DNA from: Sambucus nigra
Lineage: Eukaryota > Streptophyta > Magnoliopsida > Dipsacales > Adoxaceae
DNA: 64,000 nucleotides
Reading direction: 5' to 3'
Assembly (NCBI GenBank): GCA_949130495.1
Contig: OX422213.1
Coordinates: forward strand, 538,641,467 to 538,705,466
Position 1 is the stretch's first letter; each line of letters opens with the position of its first letter. Both the position numbers and the translations under genes were made by a program. This document shows, one piece after another, positions 20,420 through 32,429 of the stretch. Under the pieces are notes generated by a model. That model did no database searches and had not been told where the DNA came from. It was given only the letters and a program-made list of their open reading frames with translations.

Positions 20420-21925
20420 TGATACGACGCAAATATTGCGTATATCACCCGTTAACCTACGCCTTATTATCCCCCTTGGGTATATTAATCCCTATACTTA
20501 TGCTCGTTAACCAGACAACCTCGGATTTCTATTTAACATGTTTTTCAGGGGTTAATTGAGCCTTTGTAGGTATTTGGATGCTTAGTATGAAGTTCGGATG
20601 CATTCCGGTGAAGTTCCGTACACAATCGCACGCGCAAGGGCATTTTAGTCTTTTCACAGCTTGGGTGTCTGGCTCGACATCTCACGAAAGTTGTAGCCCT
20701 CCTCGGTAGCTTCGCGTGGCCATGAACGTTTCACGATTCCGATTCATAACGAAGAAGTTACGGCGATTCCAGCGGAGGAAATACAAGGAAGCAAAAGAGG
20801 AGAAGGGAGACGAAGAAAAGAGGAATGCGGTAGGCTGCTGCATTCTGCCCTGCTTGATCGATCGATCGATGCTTATGGTCGATCGATCGACCATTCTAAT
20901 TTTCCGAAGTTTTGCCTAGGTCGATCGATCGACCAAATGGGTCGATCGATCGATGCTCTGTTTTCTGCAGATATTTTCCTTTCTTTTCTTTCCTCTTTAT
21001 TTTTATTCCAACTTACTATATAAGCCAATTTTGTTGTAATATGAAGAGATATCAGTTTAGGAACGTTTTTAGGTTATAATAGTTAGGGTTTTGAGGGTTT
21101 TGGATGGTTCTTCTTCATTTCTCTTTGGATTGACAATCTAATTGGTTTGTATGTTGACTATTCATCTCCTCTACCATTAATATAGCTTGTTTTCCATTAA
21201 TTCTTGCTTTATAGATAATTTTCATGCTTTGTTAATTAGGTTTACATGCTTTAATTCTTGCTTTCTTAGTTTAATTAGTTTAATTTAGTTTAATCCATGC
21301 TTAGCCCCTAGATAAATAGGGTCGAGATTGTATTTCCGTCATTTACGGTTTTGGACCTCGAAAGTTAGGGTTTCGTGTAAAATTGCATTTAATTGAAACC
21401 TCGCGTATTAAAGTCGGATTATTATGCGTTTAACTTTCTTTGTCATGCTACGTTAGTGTTTATTGCGATTATACGAATTTAATCCGCGTGTGACCATTTT
21501 TGATTAAATGTTTAATCTCGTAACTTTGGCTTAATTTCCTTATTGTGTGATGTTTATGCTTAATTGAAAATGATCGATAAAATTGCTTTTGAGCCTTAAT
21601 TCTAATTAGTAGTTGTTTAGCCCGTGAATGCGTGTATGCGATCCCGATCCTCGCTTTACTTTAATTTAGAGTTAACTTCTCTTTTCTTTTGTCACCATTT
21701 CCACCCCATCACCTTTTCTTATTTCTTTTACACTTTTATTACTGAAGTAATTAAACAATTAAAATCTAAAATTCAATCACTCCCTGTGGATTTCTTACGA
21801 TACCCGATTTACCGCTGTGCTTGCTTGTCAAGTGTAGTATTAGCTTAGGTTTTATTTTTTGCATCGCGGCGGCGAAACACACAACGATTGTGTCCTCAAA
21901 CGAACACACTTTTACCGCTCGATCA
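20420..21925 (+). repeat. 3' LTR of the Athila-like element
   Basis: 1506 bp, the same length as the 5' LTR with no net indels. The flank after it is the TnpA-like gene of the host CACTA element. Confidence 0.94.
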
Positions 21926-22309
21926 GTCATTTTTATCTTTAATATGAAAATAATACCATTAAAGCATTCCAAACATCATCTTTATAGTTTTTTGGCACAA
22001 ATCTCCAATCTTCATAATTAATTGGGATATAAGATCTAACAAAATCACCGACACGAGTACTCCACTTTTAACTCCACGGACCAACTACACTCCCATTACC
22101 TAGAACGGTGATCATCATTTTACCATTCGAGGTCTTATGTTCCAATTGTTTAGCCTTTTTTTCATTTTCTGCTTGCTTCTTTTACCCGCACTTGAAGATG
22201 GTTGGTTTGAATCTCCACCGACTAATTCTTCTTATAGCGGAACAAATGTTTGTTGCATCTCATTTTCTAATGATGGTTGCTTCGAACCTCCTTCAGCACT
22301 AGAGTCCAT

Positions 22310-23899
22310 AATGTACAAAGCAATGCTGCTAAAACAAAGAACAATGACCAATAACGGAAATTATTGTAGTCAATAAGTCGACTCATGACTAGTGACATGT
22401 TGTGCCGTGATTGTTTATTGCCTTATGGATGTGGGTCCGCTCCAGCGTCACTAACTAATCGCAACACGCCACGTCTCATTTGTATTGAGATGTCTATAAA
22501 GGAGCTTAAGATATTTCACTGCTTGTTCGTGGGAGAAGAACAAGAATAATACTAATTTTCTTTCTCTAACATAAAATTTGAGATGCAGACAAGAGTAATA
22601 CTAGTCTTGTTTCTCTAAAAACCTCTCATATTCCAATTGACAGAACTTTTTGGCATTTTGGCTCAAAATGTACACTGAACATTTATAAATTGTCTGGAAT
22701 AAACCAACTGTCAAAATGTCTAAAATTTTACTTTTGTTTGAAAGAATGTAGATTGGATTTATGTTATTGTTTGAAAGAGTCTTGTATAAATCAAGTTAGT
22801 TCGAGACCCTTCTTAATAAGTGAATTCATTACAGTCACTACATTTCAATCACACCAAATGAATTCAAGTAATATAAAAATAACAAATGAGTTTCAAATGA
22901 ATCATATGAGATAAGTTATTATAGATACATAAGTTAATTACATGGAAAGAAGAAAAGATGATTACATTACCAAAGCCCACAATTCTAGAACTACAATAGT
23001 TCCTATAATACATCCACAATTACACATAGCTTGTTATTGGAGAGGTTAACATAGGTCATTGTTTTACTAGCACATTTCTGGATCGTAAAACTTATTTTGT
23101 AAATGTTCAGACATTTTAAAAACCAACTGTTTGAAATCATTAAAAACCAATTGTTCATACCAACTATTCAGACGTTTTAAAAACCAACTTATAAGTCAAA
23201 GTCATTAAAAACCAAATGTTCAGACATTTTATAAATGTTCGGTGTGCATTTTATAAAATGGTTTAACATGTTAAAACTAAATTGATATGAGAAGTTGGGT
23301 TAACAACTGTTAAAAGTAATTTCATATCCAACAAACATTAAACCAGTTGTTAGAACAAGATTCATACAACAAACTGTCAAAACTAAATTCATACAACCAA
23401 CTTTCAAAATCGACTCTTGAAACCAAATTCATAACCAAGATTCATACAACCATGTCTGTTAAAGTAAACAAAAATCAAAACAAGGTGTTAAATCAACTCT
23501 TGCTGCTTAATTTGAACAGTTGGTTGAGACACGCATCATCGCATCATCGTATTTTTTAGACGCATGTGTTTTGGGCCATTTATTTCATCCGTAAGTTACA
23601 TCCGTATTTGAGCCAATCTCTAGCATGGATAACTACATAAGCCAACAATTCATATGTATTAGATTATCACATTTTTACACATTATCATATTCATAAACAT
23701 AGAAACTAAAATTCAAGATATCTAAAGATCATACCATGCGTGTAAACTAAAATTCAAAACAAATAGTTTTCGAAATGAATTTGAAAAAAACTACTTGAGT
23801 TGTTTCATACAGCCAACAAAATATTATATTATCAACGATACAAAAAAAATAATTTTCAAAACAAAATACTAAATAAACTAAATAGAATCGTAGCCCTTC
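22310..23899. other. Non-coding spacer between TNP2 and the TnpA-like gene, with short repeats
   Basis: No gene seen. Around 22530-22620 there is an imperfect duplication ('gaacaagaataatactaatt' against 'gacaagagtaatactagtct', each followed by 'tttctctaa'). From about 22650 to 23420 dispersed copies of a 'ttcagacattttaaaaacca' type motif occur. Confidence 0.45.
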
Positions 23900-26800
23900 A
23901 GCAAACTTTTTAAATGTGGGTGGTCTTCGAGAATAGACTAAAAGCATATTAGGATCTCTAAATAGTCCACTTGAATCATCAATATCTTCAATGAATGTAT
24001 AACCACCCACCAATTTGGATTTTAAGATCTTTAGAATAAAATACTTGATTAGCCTCGGATGCGAGAATAGTAGGCTCACCAAAACGCATTGTCAATGCTT
24101 TTAAACTTATCAAAATTTACCATCACTAAATTGGAGTCCGGACAAAGCTTACAACCATTAGTATTATCCTCCACCCTCAGCCAATCACAATAAAATTCCA
24201 CCTCCTTAAATGCGGCATAGTGTAGCTCAATTATTTGTTTGATGACTCCATACCACGTAGTCCAAGTATTTTTGAGGTTCTTATCACTTTTTCTAGCTCG
24301 AAATTGCGTCCACGACTTCAAACAAACACCGCTATTATGTGTAACAATCGTATCGTCATGATACTTAGGAGAGAATACGAAACCATTTACACGATAATTT
24401 TTGTATGTTTTAGTCTTGAATTGAGGCCCTTGAACTAATCGCCACAATATTTCTTTTGTCTTTGTCTCTCCTGATTTCACCAACTGTGTCCAATAAAAAC
24501 AAATCATAATTATGTCAATATATATTTTTATCTCAAGAGGTTATGCAAAAAAGGCATTAACATATTAGTATATATAGAATCATCTAGCTGATAACCAAGA
24601 AATAAAAGAAGTTTTTTTCTCCACTTCTGTCATTTCAATCCCCTTCCCTTTCGTGCGAGACACGGATTTTAATGATGCTTCATACTTACTACAATATGTC
24701 GTTTGATATAAGTGATTATTAATAAAGATATTCATTAAATTTTAATTGATAATATAAGAAATAACACTAACCAATAGTAATCCTGAAGTCCATCGACATT
24801 AAGTCCAAATAACACCCATCGACGTATTTCTTGAAATTGTATTGGTACCAATGTTATAGTCTTATCACCAAGAAAAGGCCTTTCATCAGAGAACTCTCCA
24901 TCCTCCTCTAAAAAGGCTTCATGTGAGCATTTATGATTTCCATCTAATGAATTTGGCATGTTCTCCATGCAATATCTAACAGATTCGGCTACGACATTGG
25001 ACTCTGTAATGGAACCTTCAACATTCCACTTATTACTGGGTATACCTTCGAAATATTTCATCGTCATGTTTGTATAAATCAATAAAAATTAATAACAACC
25101 AATGTTAACCTGAATTGTGCATATTTTATTTTATTAAAAGCCAAAAAATAACCTTTCAAACGGATACATCCAATGAGTGTTTGTTGGTCCACAAACCAAG
25201 GCTTCATTTACTACATGCCTAGTGAGGTAAATGCTAATATCGAAAAATGTTGGTTGAAAATATTTCTCCAACACGCAGAATGCTTCAATAATCATATGTT
25301 TAGCTCTTTGGTTATCTTGTCGAATGAGGATCTTGGAGCACAACATGTTAAAAAAAAAACTTAATTCTTAACTGCTCTTCTCAAATCTCGATGTTTTGGG
25401 AAGGTATGTTGGAGCAACATGGGTAGCAAGTGTTCCATTATGACATAATAATCGCGGGTCTTCAATGAGTGCAGAGACGGGGGATTATGACTTATAATAT
25501 TGCTCAAGTTAGACGAAAAACTGGTAGGAAGCTTCAAGTCTTTCAAAATTTGACAAAATTGTTTGTTTTCCTCTTTATCCACGATAAATGGTGCCATTGG
25601 TTTTATATATTTTTCCCCATGTGCACATCAACTTTAAGCCATTGGCCGCTGCATATGCCCACGTCCTTCATATCTAATCATCCCTTTTTAGTATCCTTTA
25701 TTTTATTAGCACCAAGAATTGTGTTTATTAAATGCTCTGTAACGTTCTTCTCGGTGTGCATAACAACAAAGACATGTCGAACTTGATGATGTCGCCAGTG
25801 TTCCAAGTAAAAAAAATGGATTTTTTATACCATAATTCTTTAACTTCAACACTGTCTCTTTTATCCACATCACTGTCACTTCCATTCGCATTATCAGACT
25901 TACGCTTCTTAGAAGGAACTTTTGAGGCTTTTCCAGGTACATACTTGATTTCTCTTAAATTTTCCACAAGTGCATCTCCATTAATTCGAACCGAGGGAGA
26001 TCTAAATTCTTGTGATTTAAGTCCCAAACCTTTACCACTCTTAAATGGGTGATCTCTATCAAGAAACATATGATAGTTTGTGTAAACTATTTTCTTACTG
26101 TTAACCAACCGAAGTGATGGTGTTTCATCACCACAAATAGGACATTCTTTGTATCCATGTATTATACATCCAGATAAGTTTCCATATGCGAGGAAATTAT
26201 GAATCCCCCACATCAACATAGCTCTTAATGTAAATTGTTCCATTTTGTGCATGTCAAAAGTTGGAACTCCCTCCCAAAATTACTTCAAATCATCTACCAA
26301 AGATTAAAGAAAAACATAAATGTCTTGACCTGGTGCCTTGGGCCCAGGAATTAACAGAGATAATATTTTAAACTCAAGCTTCAATCACAAAGATGGGCTC
26401 ACATTATAAGGCGCAACCATAACTGGCCAACAACTATAACTACTAGATTGTATACCATGGGGATTGAAATCATCTATAGATATGGAAAGCCAAAAATTTC
26501 ACCCTTTTTTAGAACAATCAGGCCATCTATTTTTTAGCATTCTCCACTGAGCTGAATCACAAGGATGTTGTTGATTATCCCATGGATTTGTTTCTCGATG
26601 GCGCCATGTCATTTCATACGCTATCCAAGATATAGTATATAATCTCCTTAGCCTTGGAATCAAAAGGAAATGTCTCAATACTTTCATCAGTTCTTTGCAA
26701 ACCCTTTTTCCATTCCTCATGGTCACTAAATATCTTGGTGTCCCACACTGAGGAAATTCTTCTAAGTCTTTATTCTCTTTCCCGTATAAAATACAGTTAT

Positions 26801-27444
26801 TCTCACGGGCATGAATGCAGTTTGCTTTCATTCTTAAGTCTGCCATCATTCTCTTCATTTGCGAATACTTTTCTGGTAAAGTGTTTTCTTTTGGAAGCCA
26901 ATCGACAAAAGAGTTGTAACGCTATTTCCTGACCAACCAAACTGCTTTTCAAATCATGCAATTCCACAATTCTAGAGAGAGTAGTCTCAGTACCATCACA
27001 TGAAGGGTACAATTTCTCAGTCGCTACTCTATTTTACTCTTGATACTTCTCATTATTAACATGCGATCTTTCTGTCTGGTCAGGTTCTCCATAATTTTGT
27101 TCGTGCACTCTGTAGCACGTGCCAACTAAATCTCAAAGCCTTTCATTCTCAATGTTCTCATCATCTTCAACATGTCCTTCGCAATCAATAGGTTCTATAA
27201 TGTGATTCAGGGAGTTTGGGGATCTTATTTCACCGTGTAAAACCCATGTAGTATATGTCGAATCTATACCATGCTGAATCAAATGACTCTTGATATCTAA
27301 CGCACTGAACCGCTTATTAATTCAACACTTAACACATGGATATGGAAATGTTGAGAGACGTTGTCTATTGTTTAAAATTGTAAAATCAAGGAAAGATGTT
27401 AGTCCATTTACGCATACCTCACTTATTCTGTTCCTCTCACTCAT
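23900..27444 (-). pseudogene. TNP2-type CACTA transposase, degraded
   Basis: Domains follow in order from the ATG at 27444. First is the transposase-associated N-terminal domain (MSERNRISEVCVNGLTSFLD, then a cysteine cluster 'FPYPCVKC'). Next is the TNP2 core: 'NCILYGKENKDL..CGTPRY' and 'AYEMTWRH.....HPCDSAQW' at 26858-26540, and 'FTLRAMLMWGIHNFLAYGNL' followed by 'SGC..GYKECPICGDET' at 26230-26110. Then a DUF4218-like block: 'SLKTRDYYVIMEHLLPMLLQ' near 25450 and 'EKYFQPTFFDISIYLTRHVV' near 25230. Last is a DUF4216-like block: 'NSGVCLKSW' and 'IIELHYAAFKEVEFYCDW', ending near 23950. TNP2 proteins cut and join the element ends. Frameshifts and stops (one right after the first cysteine cluster) break it into at least seven pieces. 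Confidence 0.9.
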
Positions 27445-27707
27445 CCATCCTTTGTTCAATATTTGGGATATTCTGCACTACAAAAAAAACATCATTATTT
27501 TATATAAAAGGATAGTGTGCATCATTGAAGTTATATGATACACTTACCGAAATGGTATAGTAGCTTTGGTAACTCAAAATAAGTAATGGTATAGTAACGG
27601 TATAGTAGCGTTAGTAATCCTAAAATAAGTCTATACCCAAATCTTCCCTCTACATGAATACAAAATAACTTAAAAGCATTAGTGCATGGACAATTGTGTT
27701 TAAGGAA
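27445..27707. other. 5' leader of the CACTA transposase gene
   Basis: AT-rich with no recognised gene. It has a small direct repeat 'aatggtatagta(a/g)' near 27550-27610. Confidence 0.4.
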
Positions 27708-28065
27708 AATGCAATGGACATTATATTTTCTCACTTAAAATGTCCTATTTGTCCTAAAAATGCATTCCGATGCCTAGTTACACCTACAAACCCTTGCCAA
27801 CAGAAAATAAACCACAAAAGTTTTAAAACCCAAACATTCAACCTAAATGCAATGGACATTGGATTTTCACGCTTAAAATATCCCATTTGTCCTAAAAACA
27901 CGATTTGATGCCTAGTTACACCTACAACCCCTTGCCAACAAAAAATAAGTCACAAAAGTTTTAAAACCCAAGCATTCAATTCGATGCCAAGTTACACCTT
28001 CAAACCCTTGCCAACAAAAAACAAGCCATAAAATTTTTAAAACCTAAGCATTCAACTTGAAATCA
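27708..28065. repeat. ~137-bp tandem repeat, about 2.6 copies
   Basis: Units start at 27708 and 27845 ('aaatgcaatggacatt'). Each carries 'gatgcctagttacacctacaa' and 'ccttgccaacaaaaaata'-like blocks. A third copy lacks its first part. It lies between the CACTA right end and TNP2. Confidence 0.85.
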
Positions 28066-28407
28066 GCTAGTGCTTAGAAACACAATGCTATGGTACAAAT
28101 AGTGGTTTAAGTTACGAGTTTGAGAATATCAAACTTATCAACGTGTTTATTGTTCGAGTTAGAAATTAGGATTATATTTACAGTTAACATAAGGGTCACA
28201 AATCAAGTTAAGAATTGGATCTTGGGATTGTATTTTAATAAATGGTTTTTGAATTCCCATTAAACAGTCACAGAAGTAATGAGAAAACCCTAGTTTAATT
28301 TTAACTTTTTATATGTTGAGTTAATGAGTAAAAACAACACAAATCATCAAATAAAAGGAAATCGAGTGACAAAGAATAAGAAAAGAGGGAAAAAATAACC
28401 TGAAGAT

Positions 28408-28545
28408 GAAGTTTATGTATACATCCGTAATGAAACTTCATCTCCGTTTATGTATACATCTGTGACGAAACAACCAAAAGAATGAGAGACAAATGGAAAT
28501 TTCATCTCTATTTATATATACATCTATAACGAAACAACCAAAAGA
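28408..28545. repeat. Short tandem duplication, ~40-70 bp units
   Basis: 'catctccgtttatgtatacatc' type sequence occurs three times, each followed by 'gtaatgaaac' or 'acgaaacaacc'. It is part of the CACTA 5' subterminal region. Confidence 0.65.
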
Positions 28546-28739
28546 TGGATGGTACCAGCAAAAATCATTAGAAGAGATCGCTAGAAGAGGCTCGTCGAAA
28601 ATCTCTAGAAGAGGTCTCGTCGAAAATCGCTCCTACTTCAGAGAATGGAGAAAACTTATTGGTAGCTCCTATTTTGTGAGAAAATGTATTTGGCTTTTCT
28701 TTGGGAGTTCTCCCTCTCCTATTTTGTGAGATGTGATAT

Positions 28740-28897
28740 TAAAATAGATTTTAACTTTATTATTTGACATGATAAATCTCATTAGTAACACATATTTTAA
28801 TTTAGTAACACTAAATTACTATTAGTAATTGTAACAATATAATAGTATTAGTAATCAATAAATTTGTGTGTTACTAAAACTGTGTTTTGGTGTAGTG
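28740..28897. repeat. Right terminus and subterminal repeats of the CACTA element
   Basis: Repeated TTAGTAACAC / TTAGTAATT cores end in 'ttttggtgtagtg'. They match the left terminus in inverted orientation. Confidence 0.88.
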
Positions 28898-29265
28898 TTC
28901 CATTTGTTCAGTGTTAAACAAATTATGTACTCCTTTGTAATTTCATCATCCTTTTGGCGGACGCTTACCAAGTGAGCCACCTTTTTTCTTGGACTGGTGC
29001 TGAAATAGAAGTTATTTTCAAATAGGTCAGCTAGTTACTTGAAGTTGGATATTTTCCCTCTTGGGAGCCCATTGTATCATATATGGTCCAACCGAATCAG
29101 GGTAATGGAGAAGGATCTACAAATCATCTTATCAGGAATGGAGTAAACATTAAAAGCATCATAGTATTTCTCTGCGTGGAATAATGTATCAGACTTTCCA
29201 TTGTATCTTGGAGTGATAATAGATTGCTTGAATTTTCCAATCGGGAGATAAACCATTATAGACAT
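28898..29265 (-). pseudogene. Gag N-terminal part of element B
   Basis: Minus-strand translation from 29265 gives 'YNGKSDTLFHAEKYYDAFNV', then 'DKMICRSFSITL', then 'LPRGKISNFK'. This is the Tat Gag pattern Y-x-G-x-x-D-P-x-x-H ... C-R-x-F-x-x-T-L ... L-P-x-G-S-I-x-x-F. It is cut at 28898 by the CACTA right end and continues at 13181. Stops are present. Confidence 0.82.
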
Positions 29266-30329
29266 TGTGAGCGAAAATCCTTAGATGTAACCACTCTATA
29301 AAAGGTTATTTGTATTTATCAGATCTCCAAGTCGATCATCCAAAAGTGTAATTTATCCCTTCCAGGGTGATCTTTATCTTCTTGTTTGGCTTTAACAGTC
29401 TTCTCGGCTCATCCGTGACTCTCAATCGAGCTCTCTCGTTTCCATAAAATGTACTCAAAACTATTCGAGCCTTTCACATTCTACTTATATTTGGCCGAGC
29501 ATCTGATCCTCGTGGTCTCAGATCTTTAGAACTCTTCCCTGTTCTCCATAGACACTCTAGGCTCTCTGCAGGGATGTGATCGTGTAGCAAATGATCCTAA
29601 TTGATCAAAAGTAGAGGCTATACTTAGCCTCTCCAACACACTTGGATTCTCCGATGAGTAAGTTTTATCATCATCATACCATGTCTATCAGTTATTTAAT
29701 GGTCTCCTTGGTCTATATGCTTTATCTCTTTGATTAAATCCTAACCTTCTGGACCTGTTTCCTTCACCTCGAGTAACCTAATCCAATCTCCTTGGATTTT
29801 CCACTGCTCTCTCCTGGAACGCATGCATCCTATCACTGTATCAGGCTAAAGATGGTATCTTACACCCCTGATTTGAGTTTTACCCAACTAGTGGGGTAAC
29901 TAGGTTCCGGTTAGACCTGTTATGCCCGACCAAGATACTTTTCATCAACTTCTTCATATTTTTCGGCATTGCCTCTTGGCTCTTATCCAGGCCCTAGGAA
30001 TCCCGGCCAATCCCCCAAACTAATTGGTGTAGAGGGTGGACGTACCTATGCATATCTCAAGTTTTTCAAACACCCTCAATCAGAATTATACAAAAAATAG
30101 ATTATCATAACAAAAGAGGAATCGAATTGTAGGAATTTAAATCTAAAGTAGAAATGCATGGATCTAAATGAGGATCAAGGAATTATTACAAATCAAATTG
30201 AAATTTCTTAGAAGAAATCTCAAACCCATAAAGCCTAACCAAATTTCCTCATAATTCATTGGTTCACTAAAATCGGGTATCTCGATTCCTAACAAATAAA
30301 AATGGTGGAAAGATATAATGACGAGCCAT
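29266..30329 (-). other. Gag leader / 5' untranslated region of element B
   Basis: No intact ORF. Minus-strand frames near 29700-29800 give basic, Arg-rich stretches, so part may be decayed N-terminal Gag. Otherwise it is the leader between PBS and gag. Confidence 0.5.
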
Positions 30330-30347
30330 TTCTCAGAGACGATGCTA
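30330..30347 (-). promoter_or_regulatory. Decayed tRNA-Asp-type primer-binding site of element B
   Basis: The minus strand reads TAGCATCGTCTCTGAGAA, 3 bp from the LTR end. It resembles TGGCGCCGTCTCTGGGGA with G-to-A changes. Confidence 0.5.
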
Positions 30348-30350
30348 TTC

Positions 30351-30915
30351 TGTTATCACCTAAAATTTGTATACTAATTTTATTAGCTTTAATATAATGA
30401 TTATCAACAAATAACAAATAGGATATCTAAACTACTAAAATATAAACACTAGATAAAACAGTAAGGAGATGACAGAAAGAGAATAAGAATAGGATTTATG
30501 TGGTTCGACCCAAAATGGTGCACATATCCACAGGTGCAATGTTGATTGTATTGATTTTACTGGGCAAACCCCATTGATATGTACAATATTAAGTTCTCAA
30601 GTTTTCTCTAGAGTTGGGAAGCATAACATTAAGTAAAATATTGGATTCCCCCAAATGTGGGTACTGTGTGCTATTTATAGGCGGCTAGAGGATAGAAAAA
30701 ATAGAGTGATACGTGACTCACCTTTATAGGTTAAATGAACACACATTTTACAAACATGGTCAGAGAATAACCACAAATTTGTTATTGATACATAGGGAAG
30801 AATATTATCACATCTTATTCATAAGCATATGTAATAAATGTTATCAATGTCATCTAGCCAGGCAGTACATGCATGCTATAATGGAGTTAACTAATAGTGT
30901 TAATTGATCTGTCAA
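30351..30915 (-). repeat. 5' LTR of element B
   Basis: About 565 bp. The minus strand begins TGACAGATC and ends GGTGATAACA next to the PBS. It contains a good TATA box and the phrase 'atgtggttcgacc..' common in plant Tat LTRs. Its right side abuts RT sequence of element C, so B inserted into C. The outer boundary is inferred without a second LTR. Confidence 0.6.
30671..30680 (-). promoter_or_regulatory. TATA box in LTR of element B
   Basis: The minus strand reads CTATAAATAG, a textbook plant TATA context, about 235 bp inside the LTR. Confidence 0.6.
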
Positions 30916-30949
30916 CATTGGTTGAGATAGACTCTATCGGGGGTCGACA

Positions 30950-31480
30950 AGGTTATAATATGAGGCCAACCTCATTCATGTTGGCATGTATTTCTAGGTT
31001 CCCTCTTCTAATTTGTCCATGATCCATCCTATATTTATGGTATAACCACATCCATGAATGAGAGGAGCTCATTACCCAATGTTGAGTCCACGAAAGTATG
31101 AATATGAAGTAGATGGTAACAATCCATGGGGCATTATTTGTTGAAGTTAGTGAAGTCAATAAACATTATCCACTTCTTATTATCCTTAGACATAAATACC
31201 ATGTTGAAGAGACACCCTGGATACTTCACATATCTAATGAAATTAGCCACCGAGAGCTTGTCAACATCACCGACTGTAGCATTATTCCTCTTTGAACTAA
31301 AGAACCTCTTATTTTATCGAATAGGAATGTGGTTTGTGTCCACGTCGAGGTGGTGGACAATGACCTCAAGGTCTATGCCGATCTTATTTTAGTGGCTCCA
31401 AGTGAACACATCTTTATTTTCTTTTAGCAATTGGGTGAGCTCCTTACTAAGGAGGGAGCTCAAATCAGCCCCACTATGCA
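30950..31480 (-). pseudogene. Reverse transcriptase N-terminal part, element C
   Basis: Minus-strand translation gives 'LTQLLKENKDVFTWSH', 'KIGIDLEVIVHHLDV', then 'KLSVANFIRYVKYPGCLFNM', 'KKWIMFIDFTNFNK' and 'GNELLSFMDVV'. These match the RT start (D-V-F-A-W ... F-I-R-E-V-x-Y-P-x-W-L-S-N ... K-W-R-M-C-V-D-F-T-D-L-N-K ... L-L-S-F-M-D). The Y-V-D-D box is not reached. Stops are present. Confidence 0.8.
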
Positions 31481-31832
31481 CTAACTTCGTGTGATCCTCC
31501 TCATCAATGCAAACGATGACCAGAGCCTTCGGTGGATCACCTTTTTTTATTTATCCTCATCTTATCGATCCAGGGTATCCATGTTCATCAACTTTATGCT
31601 CAAACTCTCTAATGGGAGTTCAGGCATTTCTAGTGGAGGAGTCAAGACCTCCACTAGGGCCTTAGAGCTTCTTACTAGACTTTTTAAAACCTCAAGAAAT
31701 CTTTAGGAAATCTCAAATGACCTCATCTTCTATTTCATAGAAGTGTTGTAACACTCCATAGCCTTCTTTAAATTCCCCGTGCACTTTTCCCACACCCATA
31801 AGGGTTGGGAGCCTCGTCACTAGCCTTCATGT

Positions 31833-32171
31833 TCATATGAACAATGGTCTGACCAAGATCACATTATAGGATGAGGGGAAGTACACCCACATGAACTTGT
31901 TCCAAATTGTAGATAAACTGTCTTTTAAGACAATGATGATGGAGAGATACCTACCCCAGGTAATAGTTTTTTCCTCATTAAACCCTATTAAAGGTGTAGT
32001 GATCGACCGTATATGCTTTGTGTTAAGGCCTATGGCCTGAAAAGAATATAAGGATAAGATATATGATGAAATACTAGTGTCAATCAAGACCCTCTTCATG
32101 TTAGCATTTTTCATGATTACTGTGATAACAAAACGTTCTCCATAAGGTAGATCTTCCTGAAGTCGGTTCAT
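31833..32171 (-). pseudogene. Retropepsin (protease), element C
   Basis: The 112-codon stretch reads 'MKRVLIDTSISSYILSLYSF', then 'TTPLIGFNEEKTITWGRYLS', then 'SYNVILVRPL'. This is the Tat protease pattern with the active-site D-T-G changed to D-T-S and the closing I-L-G-R-P changed to I-L-V-R-P. It cleaved the Gag-Pol polyprotein in the ancestral element. The active-site change suggests it is dead. Confidence 0.82.
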
Positions 32172-32429
32172 GGAAAGACCATTATTGGAACCCCCTTTTA
32201 ATTTTTATTCTAGTGAGAGACACTATTAACCTTCACCCATTGACACTGGATGCTTATGATATGGGATTTCCTAGTTGTGGAAGAAATTCAACCATTGGCA
32301 AAACCTACGAAAATAGTCTTCACATTAATCAGATGGATGTCAACCTTATTTTTTATTATTGTTGTTATGCTAACCCTTGCGTGTGTCTTTTTCCATAAAC
32401 TTCTTAAGGTATCCCTTCTTGATCTCCCC

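Larger units (their letters stand above)
15693..21925 (+). mobile_element. Athila-like non-autonomous LTR retrotransposon with a novel ORF
   Basis: Two 1506-bp LTRs (15693-17198 and 20420-21925) flank 3221 bp. The target duplication is GTCGT/GTCAT (4 of 5 bases). The PBS (17203-17219) is tRNA-Asp type, and the PPT (20407-20419) is 'aagttagggggtg'. I count by eye only about 25-30 substitutions between the LTRs (about 2%), so this is the youngest clearly datable insertion in the window. The block 'cattgaggacaatg' before an internal PPT copy (18553) and the run 'cccacattagccttgacctc' (about 19150) recall 3' regions of Athila elements. There is no gag, RT or integrase. One 322-codon ORF occupies the gag position. 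Confidence 0.93.
14750..22309 (-). pseudogene. TnpA/Ptta-type second transposase gene, split by an LTR element
   Basis: It starts at ATG 22309 with a Ser/Gln-rich leader (MDSSAEGGSKQPSLENEMQQ). It then gives 'RSYIPINYEDWRFVPKNYKD' followed by 'DVWNALM', the P-I-x-Y-x-D-W-R-x-V-P signature of the plant Ptta/En-Spm protein (Transposase_24 family). The coding sequence stops at 21926 where the Athila-like element begins and resumes at 15692. There it gives 'GVDPDIWRSFYENESKATKK' and 'KLKHDHTLGLRTYA' (15542-15370), and further on 'WLDNDEVTEVFGEEKK' (near 14990). Stops and frameshifts occur. In En/Spm the equivalent protein binds the subterminal repeats. The loss of continuity probably ended autonomy of this copy. 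Confidence 0.82.
13182..28897 (-). mobile_element. CACTA (En/Spm) transposon carrying TNP2, TnpA-like and an ARF fragment
   Basis: The left end reads CACTACACCCAAACAG, and the right end is the reverse complement of CACTACACCAAAACACAG. Both ends carry subterminal repeats of TTAGTAACACT/AGTGTTACTAA. The flanking triplets are CTC and TTC, compatible with a 3-bp target duplication with one mutation. The interrupted Gag of element B continues on both sides, which fixes both ends. Genes run leftward: TNP2 pseudogene (27444 to about 23900), then a TnpA/Ptta-type gene (22309 to about 14750) split by an LTR element, then a captured ARF piece. Without the 6.2-kb LTR element it is about 9.5 kb. Confidence 0.92.
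3439..30915 (-). mobile_element. Element B: degraded Tat-lineage Ty3/gypsy retrotransposon, repeatedly interrupted
   Basis: Reading from high to low coordinates, the following lie in the same orientation: 5' LTR (30351-30915), PBS (30330-30347), gag N-terminal part (29265-28898), gag C-terminal part with zinc-knuckle-like motif (13181-12360), RNase H start (about 11850-11701), RNase H end (7023-6803) and integrase (3997-3439). The gaps between these parts hold a CACTA element, a copia-like element and a Tekay-like element. Protease and RT are not seen between 12360 and 11850, so that part appears deleted or replaced. The 3' LTR is not seen. Confidence 0.75.
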
